DNA of 64,000 nucleotides from an uncultured Microbacterium sp. (lineage in GTDB: Bacteria > Actinomycetota > Actinomycetes > Actinomycetales > Microbacteriaceae): assembly GCF_900078385.1 (NCBI RefSeq), contig NZ_FLQR01000001.1:124001-188000 (forward strand), read 5' to 3'. The notes under the pieces were generated by a model. That model was not told the DNA's origin. It worked only from the letters and a program-made list of their open reading frames with translations, and searched no databases. The position numbers were made by a program, and so were the translations under genes. The stretch's first letter is position 1, and the number at the start of each line of letters is the position of its first letter. Below are positions 23,891-32,916 of the stretch, piece by piece.

Positions 23891-24238
23891 ATGTCCCATC
23901 CCGTGAACGATGCCCCGCCAGGCGGCATCGACTACGTCGCCGTCGAGGAATCACCGCGGTTCGTCGAGCTGAAGAAGAAGCACCGCAGCTTCGTCTTCCC
24001 GCTCGCCGTGTTCTTCCTCGTCTGGTACTTCGCCTACGTGCTCCTCTCGTCGTTCGCCCCGGACTTCATGGGGCAGTCGGTGTGGGGCAACATCAACGTC
24101 GGCCTGCTCCTGGGCCTCGGCCAGTTCGTCACGACCTTCGCGATCACGATGTGGTATGTCTCGTTCGCCAACCGCACGCTCGACCCCATCTCCACCGAGA
24201 TCCGTGAGCAGCTCGAAGAGCAGGAGGCCACCGCATGA
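23891..24238 (+). CDS. DUF485 membrane protein
   Basis: A 115-residue protein with two membrane helices (FVFPLAVFFLVWYFAYVLLSS and INVGLLLGLGQFVTTFAITMW) and a charged C-terminus. DUF485 proteins are the standard small partner encoded directly before ActP acetate permeases. An AAGGAGG ribosome-binding site precedes the ATG, and its stop overlaps the actP start by 4 nt. Confidence 0.92.
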   Translation: MSHPVNDAPPGGIDYVAVEESPRFVELKKKHRSFVFPLAVFFLVWYFAYVLLSSFAPDFMGQSVWGNINVGLLLGLGQFVTTFAITMWYVSFANRTLDPISTEIREQLEEQEATA

Positions 24239-25857
24239 ACGACGTCTTCGCAGCCGTGCCGGCGGCGGTCACGACCACCGAGAACAACCCCGTCCTGAAC
24301 ATCTCGATCTTCGGGGCGTTCGTCGCGGTGACGCTCTTCATCGTCATCCGCGCCAGCCGCAACAACAAGACGGCGGCGGACTACTACGCCGCCGGACGCT
24401 CCTTCACCGGGCCGCAGAACGGCTTCGCGATCGCCGGCGACTACCTCTCCGCCGCCTCGTTCCTCGGCATCTGCGGCGCCATCGCGATCAACGGCTACGA
24501 CGGATTCCTCTACTCCATCGGCTTCCTCGTCGCGTGGCTCGTCGCGCTGCTTCTCGTCGCCGAGCTCATGCGCAACACCGGCAAGTTCACGATGGCCGAC
24601 GTGCTGTCGTTCCGGCTGAAGCAGGGTCCCGTCCGGATGGCGGCGGCGCTCACGACCCTCGCGGTCTGCTTCTTCTACCTCCTCGCCCAGATGGCGGGCG
24701 CCGGCGGTCTCGTCTCGCTGCTGCTCGGCATCAACGACCGGATCGGCCAGTCGATCGTCGTCGCCGTCGTCGGCATCCTGATGATCGTCTACGTGCTCGT
24801 CGGCGGGATGAAGGGGACGACGTGGGTGCAGATCGTCAAGGCGTTCCTCCTCATCGGCGGCGCCATCGTCATGACGATCTGGGTGCTCGCGATCAACGGG
24901 TTCAACCTCGACACGCTGCTCGGCAGCGCCGTCGCGGCGTCCACGAGCGAGCCGGCCGAGGCGATCCTGAAGCCGGGCCTGCAGTACGGCGCCAACCCGT
25001 GGGACTTCATCTCCCTCGCGATCGCGCTCGTCCTCGGCACCGCCGGCCTCCCGCACGTGCTGATGCGCTTCTACACCGTGCCGACCGCCAAGGAGGCCCG
25101 TCGCTCGGTGGTGTGGGCGATCTGGCTCATCGGCCTGTTCTACCTGCTGACGCTCGTCCTCGGCTTCGGCGCCGGCGCGCTCGTCACGCCGGACGTGATC
25201 AAGGCGGCCCCGGGTGGCGTCAACTCGGCGGCACCGCTCCTGGCCGAGGCCCTCGGCGGCCCGTTGCTGCTCGGCTTCATCTCGGCCGTGGCGTTCGCGA
25301 CGATCCTCGCGGTCGTCGCCGGCCTCACGATCACGGCGGCGGCGTCGTTCGCGCACGACATCTACGCCAATGTCGTCAAGAAGGGCAAGGTCGCGCCCGA
25401 CGGCGAGGTCAAGGTCGCCCGTCGCACCGTGATCGTGATCGGCATCCTCGCGATCATCGGCGGCATCGGCGTGCAGGGGCAGAACATCGCGTTCCTCGTG
25501 GCGCTCGCCTTCGCGGTCGCCGCGTCGGCGAACCTGCCGACGATCCTGTACTCGCTGTTCTGGCGCCGCTTCACCACCCGCGGCGCGGTGTGGAGCATGT
25601 ACGGGGGCCTCGCGGCGGCGATCGTCCTCATCCTGCTGTCCCCGGTGTTCTGGGGCACGGAGACGAGCGTGTTCAAGAACGTCGGCACGGCGATCTGGCC
25701 GCTCAACAACCCGGGCATCGTCTCGATCCCGCTCGGGTTCTTCCTCGGGTGGCTCGGCACGGTGACGACCCGCACCAAGGAGGACCCGAAGAAGGCCGCC
25801 GAGATGGAGGTCCGCTCGCTCACCGGCTACGGCGCCGAGAAGGCGACGCACCACTGA
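24235..25857 (+). CDS. actP: Cation/acetate symporter
   Basis: A 540-residue solute:sodium symporter family member with about 13 membrane helices. Family motifs include DYYAAGRSFTGPQNGFAIAGDYLSAASFLGI near 50-80 and GTAGLPHVLMRFYTV near 275. It imports acetate and similar short monocarboxylates with Na+. It is co-translated with the DUF485 gene (ATGA overlap). The divergent GAF-LuxR gene is the likely regulator. A very strong hairpin ends the transcript. Confidence 0.92.
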   Translation: MNDVFAAVPAAVTTTENNPVLNISIFGAFVAVTLFIVIRASRNNKTAADYYAAGRSFTGPQNGFAIAGDYLSAASFLGICGAIAINGYDGFLYSIGFLVAWLVALLLVAELMRNTGKFTMADVLSFRLKQGPVRMAAALTTLAVCFFYLLAQMAGAGGLVSLLLGINDRIGQSIVVAVVGILMIVYVLVGGMKGTTWVQIVKAFLLIGGAIVMTIWVLAINGFNLDTLLGSAVAASTSEPAEAILKPGLQYGANPWDFISLAIALVLGTAGLPHVLMRFYTVPTAKEARRSVVWAIWLIGLFYLLTLVLGFGAGALVTPDVIKAAPGGVNSAAPLLAEALGGPLLLGFISAVAFATILAVVAGLTITAAASFAHDIYANVVKKGKVAPDGEVKVARRTVIVIGILAIIGGIGVQGQNIAFLVALAFAVAASANLPTILYSLFWRRFTTRGAVWSMYGGLAAAIVLILLSPVFWGTETSVFKNVGTAIWPLNNPGIVSIPLGFFLGWLGTVTTRTKEDPKKAAEMEVRSLTGYGAEKATHH

Positions 25858-25878
25858 GCCGACACAGCGAGCGGACAG

Positions 25879-25910
25879 GCGCGGCCCCGGGGAAGACCCC
25901 GGGGCCGCGC
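25879..25910. terminator. Bidirectional hairpin terminator
   Basis: GCGCGGCCCCGGGG (25879-25892) pairs perfectly with CCCCGGGGCCGCGC (25897-25910) around an AAGA loop. It separates actP from the convergent alkyltransferase-like gene. Confidence 0.8.
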
Positions 25911-25928
25911 CCGCGTGCGTCCGGCGGC

Positions 25929-26456
25929 CTACGCGCCCGACGCCCGCCCCTCGGGCGGTGCGCTCTCCAGATCGAGGAGGAACCGCTTCCGTTCGGGGCG
26001 GCCGCCGTACTCGCCGATGGACCCGTCGCTGCGGACCACGCGATGCGCGGGCACCACGATCGACATCGGCGTCCGCGCGCACGCCGTGCCCACGGCCCGG
26101 TTCGCGCCGGGCGAGCCGGCCATGATCGCGACTTCGGCATAGGACGCCGTCTCGCCGTACGGGATGTCGCACACGGCCTCGAGGGCCGCGCGGACGAACC
26201 CGGTCACGAGCCGCCAGTCCAGCGCAAGGTCGAAATCGCGCCGGGTGCCGGCGAAGTACTCGTCGAGCTGCCCCGCGACCATCGCGGTGGCCTCCGCATC
26301 CTCGGCGGGGACCGCATGCAGCCGCGCGGACAGCCCGCTCAGGACCGCGTCGGCGGGGCCGTCGAGGACGTCGAGACTGACGAGGCCCTCATCGGTGACG
26401 ACGATGAGGGCCTCGCCGATCGGTGTCGGGTGCACCGAGTACGCGGGGGAGGTCAT
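25929..26456 (-). CDS. Alkyltransferase-like protein, catalytic Cys replaced by Ala
   Basis: A 175-residue protein of the Ogt/MGMT family with the usual N-terminal domain and DNA-binding C-terminal domain (GETASYAEVAIMAGSPGANRAVG, VVRSDGSIGEYGG). The active-site PCHR reads PAHR here (codon GCG), so it cannot accept an alkyl group on Cys. Alkyltransferase-like proteins with Trp or Ala at this position bind O6-alkylguanine and hand it to nucleotide excision repair. This is the likely role, although most of those lack the full N-terminal domain seen here. GGAGG precedes the ATG. Confidence 0.85.
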   Translation of the reverse strand: MTSPAYSVHPTPIGEALIVVTDEGLVSLDVLDGPADAVLSGLSARLHAVPAEDAEATAMVAGQLDEYFAGTRRDFDLALDWRLVTGFVRAALEAVCDIPYGETASYAEVAIMAGSPGANRAVGTACARTPMSIVVPAHRVVRSDGSIGEYGGRPERKRFLLDLESAPPEGRASGA

Positions 26457-26641
26457 GCCTCCATGATGGCGCCCGCGGATGCCGGCGACCGCCTCGCAGG
26501 ACCGGCCTGTGGATCACGGCCGCCGGGCCGGCGCGGGGGAGGAAGCGCTGATCGGACCGGCGCGTCGCGCCGAGGCGGCAATCCCGCGAAACTCGGGGGT
26601 GCTGCACGGAACGCGCAGGTACGCCGCCTAAGGTTTCTCGT

Positions 26642-29600
26642 GTGTGGCGAGCAGAGGGCAATGCCGCGCCCGGCGTGAGCGACGTCGAGCGCGAGGTGCC
26701 GGTGACCCCATCCGACCTCGAGCTGTCAGAACCGGGAGTCGTCGTGGGACATGTCGCCGAGACCGAGCGCGGCCGACTCCGCGAGGAGGCCGCGCAGCTG
26801 GGCGGGCCGTCCACCCTCCTGCACTACTCGGATGCCGGCGACGCGGGCATCGAGATCACCAACGCCCACCCCGGCAGCCTCCCGCAGTTCATCACCGGCC
26901 GCTCGACGCTGCTGTCCAACCTGTTCCGCGACGAGGTGGCGCTGCGGACCGCGCGGCTGGCCGCCGAGCGCATCGCGGCGAAGGACGTCGAGCTGCGGAC
27001 CGCGCGGGGCCTGGACACCGTCCACCTCGCCGTCGGCATGGCATCCTGGCGGATCGGCGGGGTCGCCTACAGCGCGCCCGTCCTGCTCCGCCCCCTCGCG
27101 ATCCGCCGGCACCACTCCGACTTCGACCTGAAGCTGCACGGCGCGTTCACCGTGAACCCCGAGCTCGTCCAGGCCGCCCGCACCCACTTCGGCCTCGACC
27201 TCGACGGCCGCGCGCTCGCGAGCCTCGCGCACGACGCCGGCGTCTTCAAGCCGCAGCCGGTCATCGACCACCTGCGCGCGCTGACCGCCCACGTCGACAC
27301 CTTCACGGTGCAGCCGCGGCTCATCGTCTCCACGTTCGCCGATGTCGCCTCGCACATGGAGCGCGACGGCGGCTCCCTCGACCACCCGGTGCTCAACGCG
27401 CTCGCCGGGCACGAGGCCGACCGCGAAGACCTCGCGCTCGTCCGCGGCATCCCGCAGGCCGTCAGCGCCGACGAGCGTCCGCCCGCCTCCGACCGGCTCC
27501 TCCTCGACGCCGACGCGGAGCAGGAGGCCCTGCTGGCGCGGATCATCGCCGGTCAGCCGCTCGCCGTGCACACGCTGCCGGGCACCGGCGGCACCCAGAC
27601 CGTCATCAACGCGGTCGGCGAGCTCGTCCGCGCCGGCAAGCGCGTTCTCGTCGTCAGCGCCCGTCGCTCGACGCTCGAAGGCGTCCGGCACCGGCTCGGC
27701 AAGATCGGGCTCCCGGGCCTCGCCGTCTCCCCGAGCCGGCTGCACCGCGACCTCATCCGCGCGATCGCCCGCAACGAGAAGGCAGAACAGCCCAAGGTCG
27801 CCGAGGTCGACGACGCGCTCGTGCGCCTGCGGACCGTCCTGCGCGACTACCGCGGGTCGCTGACCGGACGGCATCCACAGATCGGCGTCTCACCGCTCGA
27901 GACCCTCCGGACCCTCGCGACGATCGCGAAGTCGACGCCGCAGCCCTCCGCCGAGACGCGGTTCGACCTGTCGACCCTGCAGACCCTCTCCACCCGCCGC
28001 GCCGAGGCCGCGACGGCCCTCGCGACCGCCGCCCGGCTCGGCGAGTTCCGCTTCGGGCCGGACGACTCGCCCTGGTACGGCGTCGCGTTCTCGACGACCG
28101 AGCAGGCCCGCTCCGCGCACACCCTCGCCGGGCGCCTGCACCGCCACGAGGTGCCGGCGATCCTCGAGCGCGGCTACGAGCTCATCGGGCAGACCCGCAT
28201 GCGTCCGTTCTCGACGGTCGCGGAGATGGGCCAGTACATCCGCCTCCTGCAGGGGATCCGCGCGTCGCTCGACCGGTTCAGCCTCACGGTCTTCGAGCGT
28301 CCGCTGGACGAGCTCATCCAGGCCCACGGTCCGCGCCGCGACGCGTCGACCATGTCCGCGAGCAACCGCCGCCGCCTCAAGCGCCTCTCGAAGGAGTACG
28401 TGCGCCCGGGGATGCACATCACCGACATGCACGAGTCGCTCCTGCGCGTGCAGCAGCAGCGCACGCAGTGGCAGCGGCTCGTGCAGGCCGGCGTCACGCC
28501 GGAGATCCCGCTCGGACTCGACGACGTCGCGACCGCGTGGCAGCGCGTGGATGCCGATCTCACCGACCTCGACCGTGCGCTCGGACGCACCGAGGCCCTC
28601 GCCGGGCTCCCGATCCCGCACCTGCTGCGGACGCTGGCCGGTCTCGCCGCCGACTCCGACGTCTTCGACAACCTCGTCGAGCGCGCGACGCTCCGCGGCG
28701 AGCTCGCCGAGCTCGGCCTGGAGCCGCTGCTCACCGAGCTGTCGGTCCGGCACGTGCCGGAAGACCGCGTCGCGACCGAGTTCGAGTTCGCCTGGTGGCA
28801 GTCGGCGCTGGAGGCCATGCTGCGCAGCGACCGTGCGCTGCTCGGCGCGAACACCTCCGTCGTCGACCGCCTCGAGCGCGACTTCCGCCTCGTCGACGAG
28901 GCGCACGCCGCGTCGGCCGGGCCGCTCCTGGCCGCCGAGCTCGCCACCCGCTGGAAGATCGCGATCGTCGACGAGGCCGGCGAGGCCGCGGCGCTGAAGT
29001 CCGCCCTCCGCGGCGGCACCGCGACCCCGGCTGAGCTGATCTCGACGGCGCCCACGCTGCTGCGCACCCTCGCCCCCGTGTGGCTCGCGTCGCCCTACGA
29101 GGTGCCCGCCATCCCCGACCACCCCGACTTCGACGTCGTCATCATCGCGGACGCCGCGGCGATCTGCCTCGCCGAGGCCGCCCCCGCCGTGCGCCGCGCA
29201 CGCCAGGTCGTCGTGTTCGGCGACCCCGTGACGCAGAAGCCCACGCCGTTCCGGGTCGGCGCCGGCCTCGTGGTGCAGGAGGACGAGCCCGAGGTGCCGT
29301 TCGACGAGACGAGCCTCTTCGAGCGGCTCGCCGACCTCGTCCCCACCGCGAAGCTCACGCGCAGTTACCGCGCGGGCGGCGAAGACCTCGCCGAACTCGT
29401 CAACGACGCGTTCTACGACGGCGAGCTGGTCTCCCTGCCCTGGGCGGGGTCCTACCTCGGGCGGGGAAGCCTCAGCGTCGACTACGTCGAGGGCGGCTCC
29501 GGCGCGCCCGACCCCGTCACGGGCGCCGTCGAGAGCCCCGACGCCGAGGTCGCGCGCGTCGTGACGCTCGTCGTCGAGCACGCCGTCAACCGCCCCACCG

Positions 29601-30358
29601 AATCGCTCATGGTCGTCACGGCCTCCACGCGCCACGTCGAGCGCGTCCGTGCCGCCGTCGCGGCCGCGTTCGCCGGACGGTCGGACGTCGCCGACTTCGT
29701 CGGCCGCGACACCGCGGAGCCCTTCGCCGTCCTCGGGCTCGAGGAGTCGGTCGCGGAGAGCCGCGACCGCGTCATCTTCTCCCTCGGCTTCGGTCTCACC
29801 AAGCACGGCCGGGTCCTCAGCGACTTCGGCGACCTGTCCGGCACCGACGGGGAGCGCCTCCTCACGGTCGGGATGACGCGGGCCCGCCGCTCGATGGTCG
29901 TCGTGTCCTCCATCCGCCCCTCGGCGTTCGACGACGGACGGCTCGAGTACGGTGCCGCGACGCTCATGACGATCCTCGGCGGGGTCGCCGCCCGTGCGCG
30001 CGAGTCGCGGCTGGAGGACCTCGCCGACCCGCTGACGCTCGCCCTCGCGCAGCAGCTGCGCGCCCTCGGAGTCTCGGTCGACGTCGACTACCGGGGTCTT
30101 CTGCCCCTGGTCGCGCAGTACAAGGGCAAGGCCGTGGTCGCCGAGAGCGATCCCGAGACGACGGGGGAGTCGCTGCGCGAGGCGCTGCGCCTGCGTCCCC
30201 AGGTGCTGCGCCGCCTCGGCTGGCACTACATCCGCGTGCACGCGTTCGACCTCTACAGCGACCCCGCCGGTGTCGCATCCCGGGTCGCCGCGATCCTCGG
30301 CGTGCAGCCGCAGACGCCGACCGCCGCCGCCGAGACGCAGCCGATCGATGTCCCGTGA
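26642..30358 (+). CDS. Large helicase-like protein with degenerate ATPase motifs
   Basis: A 1238-residue relative of the DUF4011/Upf1-like SF1 helicases. It has a roughly 290-residue N-terminal domain, then a split RecA core with a long helical insertion, and a C-terminal PD-(D/E)xK/Vsr-like segment (REALRLRPQVLRRLGWHYIRVHAFD). Walker A near 313 reads LPGTGGTQT, without the Lys of GTGKT. Motif II near 835 reads IIADAAA instead of DEAS. Later motifs (VVVFGDPVTQKPTPF, LTVGMTRARRSMVVV) persist. ATP hydrolysis is probably lost or much reduced. The GTG start follows TAAGGT by 7 nt, so the transcript is likely leaderless. It overlaps a 67-aa gene by 11 nt. Confidence 0.75.
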   Translation: MWRAEGNAAPGVSDVEREVPVTPSDLELSEPGVVVGHVAETERGRLREEAAQLGGPSTLLHYSDAGDAGIEITNAHPGSLPQFITGRSTLLSNLFRDEVALRTARLAAERIAAKDVELRTARGLDTVHLAVGMASWRIGGVAYSAPVLLRPLAIRRHHSDFDLKLHGAFTVNPELVQAARTHFGLDLDGRALASLAHDAGVFKPQPVIDHLRALTAHVDTFTVQPRLIVSTFADVASHMERDGGSLDHPVLNALAGHEADREDLALVRGIPQAVSADERPPASDRLLLDADAEQEALLARIIAGQPLAVHTLPGTGGTQTVINAVGELVRAGKRVLVVSARRSTLEGVRHRLGKIGLPGLAVSPSRLHRDLIRAIARNEKAEQPKVAEVDDALVRLRTVLRDYRGSLTGRHPQIGVSPLETLRTLATIAKSTPQPSAETRFDLSTLQTLSTRRAEAATALATAARLGEFRFGPDDSPWYGVAFSTTEQARSAHTLAGRLHRHEVPAILERGYELIGQTRMRPFSTVAEMGQYIRLLQGIRASLDRFSLTVFERPLDELIQAHGPRRDASTMSASNRRRLKRLSKEYVRPGMHITDMHESLLRVQQQRTQWQRLVQAGVTPEIPLGLDDVATAWQRVDADLTDLDRALGRTEALAGLPIPHLLRTLAGLAADSDVFDNLVERATLRGELAELGLEPLLTELSVRHVPEDRVATEFEFAWWQSALEAMLRSDRALLGANTSVVDRLERDFRLVDEAHAASAGPLLAAELATRWKIAIVDEAGEAAALKSALRGGTATPAELISTAPTLLRTLAPVWLASPYEVPAIPDHPDFDVVIIADAAAICLAEAAPAVRRARQVVVFGDPVTQKPTPFRVGAGLVVQEDEPEVPFDETSLFERLADLVPTAKLTRSYRAGGEDLAELVNDAFYDGELVSLPWAGSYLGRGSLSVDYVEGGSGAPDPVTGAVESPDAEVARVVTLVVEHAVNRPTESLMVVTASTRHVERVRAAVAAAFAGRSDVADFVGRDTAEPFAVLGLEESVAESRDRVIFSLGFGLTKHGRVLSDFGDLSGTDGERLLTVGMTRARRSMVVVSSIRPSAFDDGRLEYGAATLMTILGGVAARARESRLEDLADPLTLALAQQLRALGVSVDVDYRGLLPLVAQYKGKAVVAESDPETTGESLREALRLRPQVLRRLGWHYIRVHAFDLYSDPAGVASRVAAILGVQPQTPTAAAETQPIDVP

Positions 30359-30551
30359 CGAGCGCCAGCGGATCGAGCGGGTCCCGGGATCTCGTCGCGT
30401 CCGCCTGACCCCCGCGCCCGGCACGATCGCCGAGCCGCTCGCCGTCGATGAGGCCGAGACGATGGATGCCCCGGCCGACGCTGCACGCGCGGCCGGGGCA
30501 TCCGGACCCAATGACGAGCGCCTGCGGAACGACGTCCCGCCGCACTACTGA
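30348..30551 (+). CDS. Small conserved-type protein, 67 aa
   Basis: A 67-residue soluble protein beginning MSRDERQRIERVPGSRRVRL and ending NDERLRNDVPPHY, a tail I have seen in small proteins encoded after this helicase in relatives. It starts inside the last codons of the helicase-like gene, so it is probably co-translated and may be a partner. Function unknown. Confidence 0.6.
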   Translation: MSRDERQRIERVPGSRRVRLTPAPGTIAEPLAVDEAETMDAPADAARAAGASGPNDERLRNDVPPHY

Positions 30552-30555
30552 GGGA

Positions 30556-31011
30556 TCAGGGGAGGCGGGTGGCGCTCGGAGGAGTGGCGCCGGGAGTCGA
30601 TCCGGGGGTGCCGTTCTTCTCCAGCAGGTCGCGGATCTGGATCAGCAGCTCCGCCTCGGTCGGCAGCGGCTCCGCGTCCTCGACGACACCCGCCTTGGCG
30701 GCCTGACGCTCCTTGAACCTGTTCATCGGCACGACGAAAACGAAGTACACGACGAGCGCGACGGCCAGGAACGTGATGAGCGCCGTGATCAGGTCGCCGA
30801 GCGGGAACACGACCTCCTGGCCGTAGATGCCCGTGAACGTCGGCCCGATGTTGCCGTTCGCGTCGGGCTGGTAGAAGAGCGCGACGATGGGCGTGACGAC
30901 GCTCGCGACGATCGCGTTGACGACGGCCGTGAACGCACCGCCGATGACGACGGCGACCGCGAGGTCGATGACATTGCCGCGCAGGATGAAGTCTTTGAAG
31001 CCCTTGAGCAT
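30556..31011 (-). CDS. mscL: Large-conductance mechanosensitive channel
   Basis: A 151-residue MscL with the N-terminal MLKGFKDFILRGNVIDLAVAVVIG, pore helix TM1 and the second helix ALITFLAVALVVYFVFVVPMNRF, then a cytoplasmic helix (ELLIQIRDLL). It opens under membrane tension to release solutes during osmotic downshock. AAGAGGG precedes the ATG. It is the last gene of a minus-strand run with fmdB and the cyclo-ligase gene. Confidence 0.97.
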   Translation of the reverse strand: MLKGFKDFILRGNVIDLAVAVVIGGAFTAVVNAIVASVVTPIVALFYQPDANGNIGPTFTGIYGQEVVFPLGDLITALITFLAVALVVYFVFVVPMNRFKERQAAKAGVVEDAEPLPTEAELLIQIRDLLEKNGTPGSTPGATPPSATRLP

Positions 31012-31046
31012 GTGAGCCCTCTTTCGTCAGCCGGCTCGCACCGGGT

Positions 31047-31328
31047 TTACGATCCCGACGCTGCGGGCGAGGCCTTTGCCTCGGACTTCGATGATGGCGC
31101 AGAAGAGGAGGCGCCGCCACCGCCGGATCCGCCGGCGCCCGAGCCTGCGGCGGCGCGCGAGTCGGTGCGGTAGAAGCCCGAGCCGTTGAAGGTCACGCCG
31201 ATCGAGCCGTACTCCTTGCGCAGGGGACCGGCGCACACGGGGCACTCGGTCAGGGTGGGCTCGGAGAAGGACTGGGTCGCGTCGAAGCGATGTCCGCACT
31301 CCTTGCAGGCGTAGGCGTAGGTGGGCAT
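31047..31328 (-). CDS. FmdB-family zinc-ribbon protein
   Basis: A 93-residue protein with the FmdB zinc ribbon MPTYAYACKECGHRF and ECPVCAG (four Cys), followed by GVTFNGSGFYRTDSR and a Ser/Gly/Ala-rich disordered tail. The family is probably regulatory but poorly defined. It lies 14 nt after the cyclo-ligase gene, an arrangement common in actinobacteria. Confidence 0.9.
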   Translation of the reverse strand: MPTYAYACKECGHRFDATQSFSEPTLTECPVCAGPLRKEYGSIGVTFNGSGFYRTDSRAAAGSGAGGSGGGGASSSAPSSKSEAKASPAASGS

Positions 31329-31342
31329 GGGTCCTCGGGTGG

Positions 31343-31930
31343 TCAGTGGATGAGCGAGACGGTGCGCGTCGGGGTGACGACGCCGCTGACGGGCTGGTCG
31401 TGCAGGTCGCGGGGGACCTCGTCGACCAGCTCGGAGTCGAAGATGACGGCGTAGACGGGCGGGCAGCGCTCCATCGACCCGATGGTCTTGTCGAAGTAGC
31501 CGCGGCCCCAGCCGAGACGCATGCCGGTGCGGTCGACGGCGGCGGCGGGGATGACGAGGAGGTCGACGTCGTTGACGGCGAGCGGGCTCAGCACGTCGGC
31601 GACCGGCTCCGGCATCCCGAAGATGCCCTCGGTCACGTCGGCATCCGCTTCCGCGACGGCCCAGTCCAGCAGCCCGTCCGCCCGCGTGATCGGCAGCAGC
31701 ACCCGGATGCCGCGCTGCACGGCATCCCGGATGAACGCGCGCGTGCCGGGCTCGGTCGTCGTCGAGAGGAAGCACGACATCGAGCGGACGCCCAGATCGT
31801 CGACGAGCCGATCCAGCTGGGCCTTCACGCCCTCCTCGGCGGACTCGAGGGCGGCGGCGGAGCGCTGCTGGCGGCGCTCGCGGAGGTCGGCACGCAGCGC
31901 TCGCTTCGCGTTGTCGATGCCGTCGGTCAT
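31343..31930 (-). CDS. 5-formyltetrahydrofolate cyclo-ligase
   Basis: A 195-residue enzyme that converts 5-formyl-THF to 5,10-methenyl-THF with ATP. Motifs are KRALRADLRERR at the N-terminus, LLVIPAAAVDRTGMRLGWGRGYFDKT near 125-150 and the late HDQPVSGVVTPT. The ATG 31930 is chosen because TACAAT (31938-31943, minus strand) lies 7 nt before it. A longer frame would run into the promoter. It is divergent from galU. Confidence 0.92.
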   Translation of the reverse strand: MTDGIDNAKRALRADLRERRQQRSAAALESAEEGVKAQLDRLVDDLGVRSMSCFLSTTTEPGTRAFIRDAVQRGIRVLLPITRADGLLDWAVAEADADVTEGIFGMPEPVADVLSPLAVNDVDLLVIPAAAVDRTGMRLGWGRGYFDKTIGSMERCPPVYAVIFDSELVDEVPRDLHDQPVSGVVTPTRTVSLIH

Positions 31931-32012
31931 GGGTCCGATTGTAGGCGGCTCATGGCGCGCGAAGGCGTCGGGGATCGGAGGGCGTCGGCGCGGCGTCGAT
32001 AGAGTGGGCATC

Positions 32013-32891
32013 ATGCCTCATTCGCGCATCAAAGCCGTCATCCCCGCCGCAGGCCTGGGCACCCGGTTCCTGCCGGCTACGAAAGCCATGCCGAAGGAGA
32101 TGCTGCCGGTCGTCGACAAGCCGGCCATCCAGTACGTCGTGGAAGAAGCCGTGCAGGCCGGGATCGACGACATCCTGATCATCCTCGGCCGCAACAAGAA
32201 CAACATCTCGAACCATTTCGACTCGGTTCCCGAGCTCGAATCCCGCCTCACCGACAAGGGCGACCTCGACCGGTTGCGCAAGGTGCAGGAGTCCAGCGAC
32301 CTCGCCGACATCCACTTCGTGCGCCAGGGCGAGCCGAAGGGCCTCGGGCATGCCGTGCTCCGCTCGCGAGCCCACGTCGGCACCTCGACCTTCGCGGTCC
32401 TCCTCGGCGACGACCTCATGGACGAGCGCGACCCGCTCCTGACCACGATGATCGCGGAGAACGAGCGCACGGGACTCACGATCATCGCCCTCATGGAGGT
32501 CGACCCCGCCCACATCCACATGTACGGCGCGGCCGCCGTCGAGCCGACGGACGATCCGGATGTCGTGAAGGTCACGGGGCTCGTCGAGAAGCCGAACCGG
32601 GAGGATGCGCCGTCGAACTACGCCGTCATCGGCCGGTACGTGCTGACGCCCGACGTCTTCGACATCCTGGAGCGGACCGAGCCCGGCAAGGGCGGCGAGA
32701 TCCAGCTCACCGACGCCCTGCAGGAGCTGGCCGTCACGACCGGCGTGTACGGCGTGATCTTCCGCGGGCGTCGCTACGACACCGGCGATAGAGTGGATTA
32801 CATCAAGGCCATCGTGCAGCTCGCCGCCGACCGTGACGATCTCGGACCCGAGCTGCGCCCATGGCTGAAGGACTTCGCGTCGCGGCTGTGA
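32013..32891 (+). CDS. galU: UTP-glucose-1-phosphate uridylyltransferase
   Basis: A 292-residue GalU that makes UDP-glucose for cell-wall and polysaccharide synthesis. It has the nucleotide-binding signature VIPAAGLGTRFLPATKAMPKEMLPV, plus GEPKGLGHAVL, LLGDDLMD, GLVEKPNREDAPSNYAVIGRYVL and GGEIQLTDAL. TAGAGT (32000-32005) lies 7 nt before the ATG, so the transcript is probably leaderless. The GNAT gene follows after 25 nt. Confidence 0.97.
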   Translation: MPHSRIKAVIPAAGLGTRFLPATKAMPKEMLPVVDKPAIQYVVEEAVQAGIDDILIILGRNKNNISNHFDSVPELESRLTDKGDLDRLRKVQESSDLADIHFVRQGEPKGLGHAVLRSRAHVGTSTFAVLLGDDLMDERDPLLTTMIAENERTGLTIIALMEVDPAHIHMYGAAAVEPTDDPDVVKVTGLVEKPNREDAPSNYAVIGRYVLTPDVFDILERTEPGKGGEIQLTDALQELAVTTGVYGVIFRGRRYDTGDRVDYIKAIVQLAADRDDLGPELRPWLKDFASRL

Positions 32892-32916
32892 CGGCGCTTC
32901 GTCGAGGGGGACCCGG

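Noticed and set aside
23762..23899. Longer start for the GAF-LuxR regulator at 23899
   Set aside because: Its promoter-like TAGGGT lies inside this extension, and the extension overlaps the ribosome-binding site of the divergent DUF485 gene.
24034..26172. Very long minus-strand open frame opposite DUF485-actP
   Set aside because: Arg/Asp/Glu-rich low-complexity translation is the usual antisense shadow of a GC-rich gene. The plus-strand genes have full family matches.
27890..30511. 873-codon minus-strand open frame opposite the helicase-like gene
   Set aside because: Antisense shadow in high-GC DNA, with repetitive Arg/Val/Glu composition and no domain.
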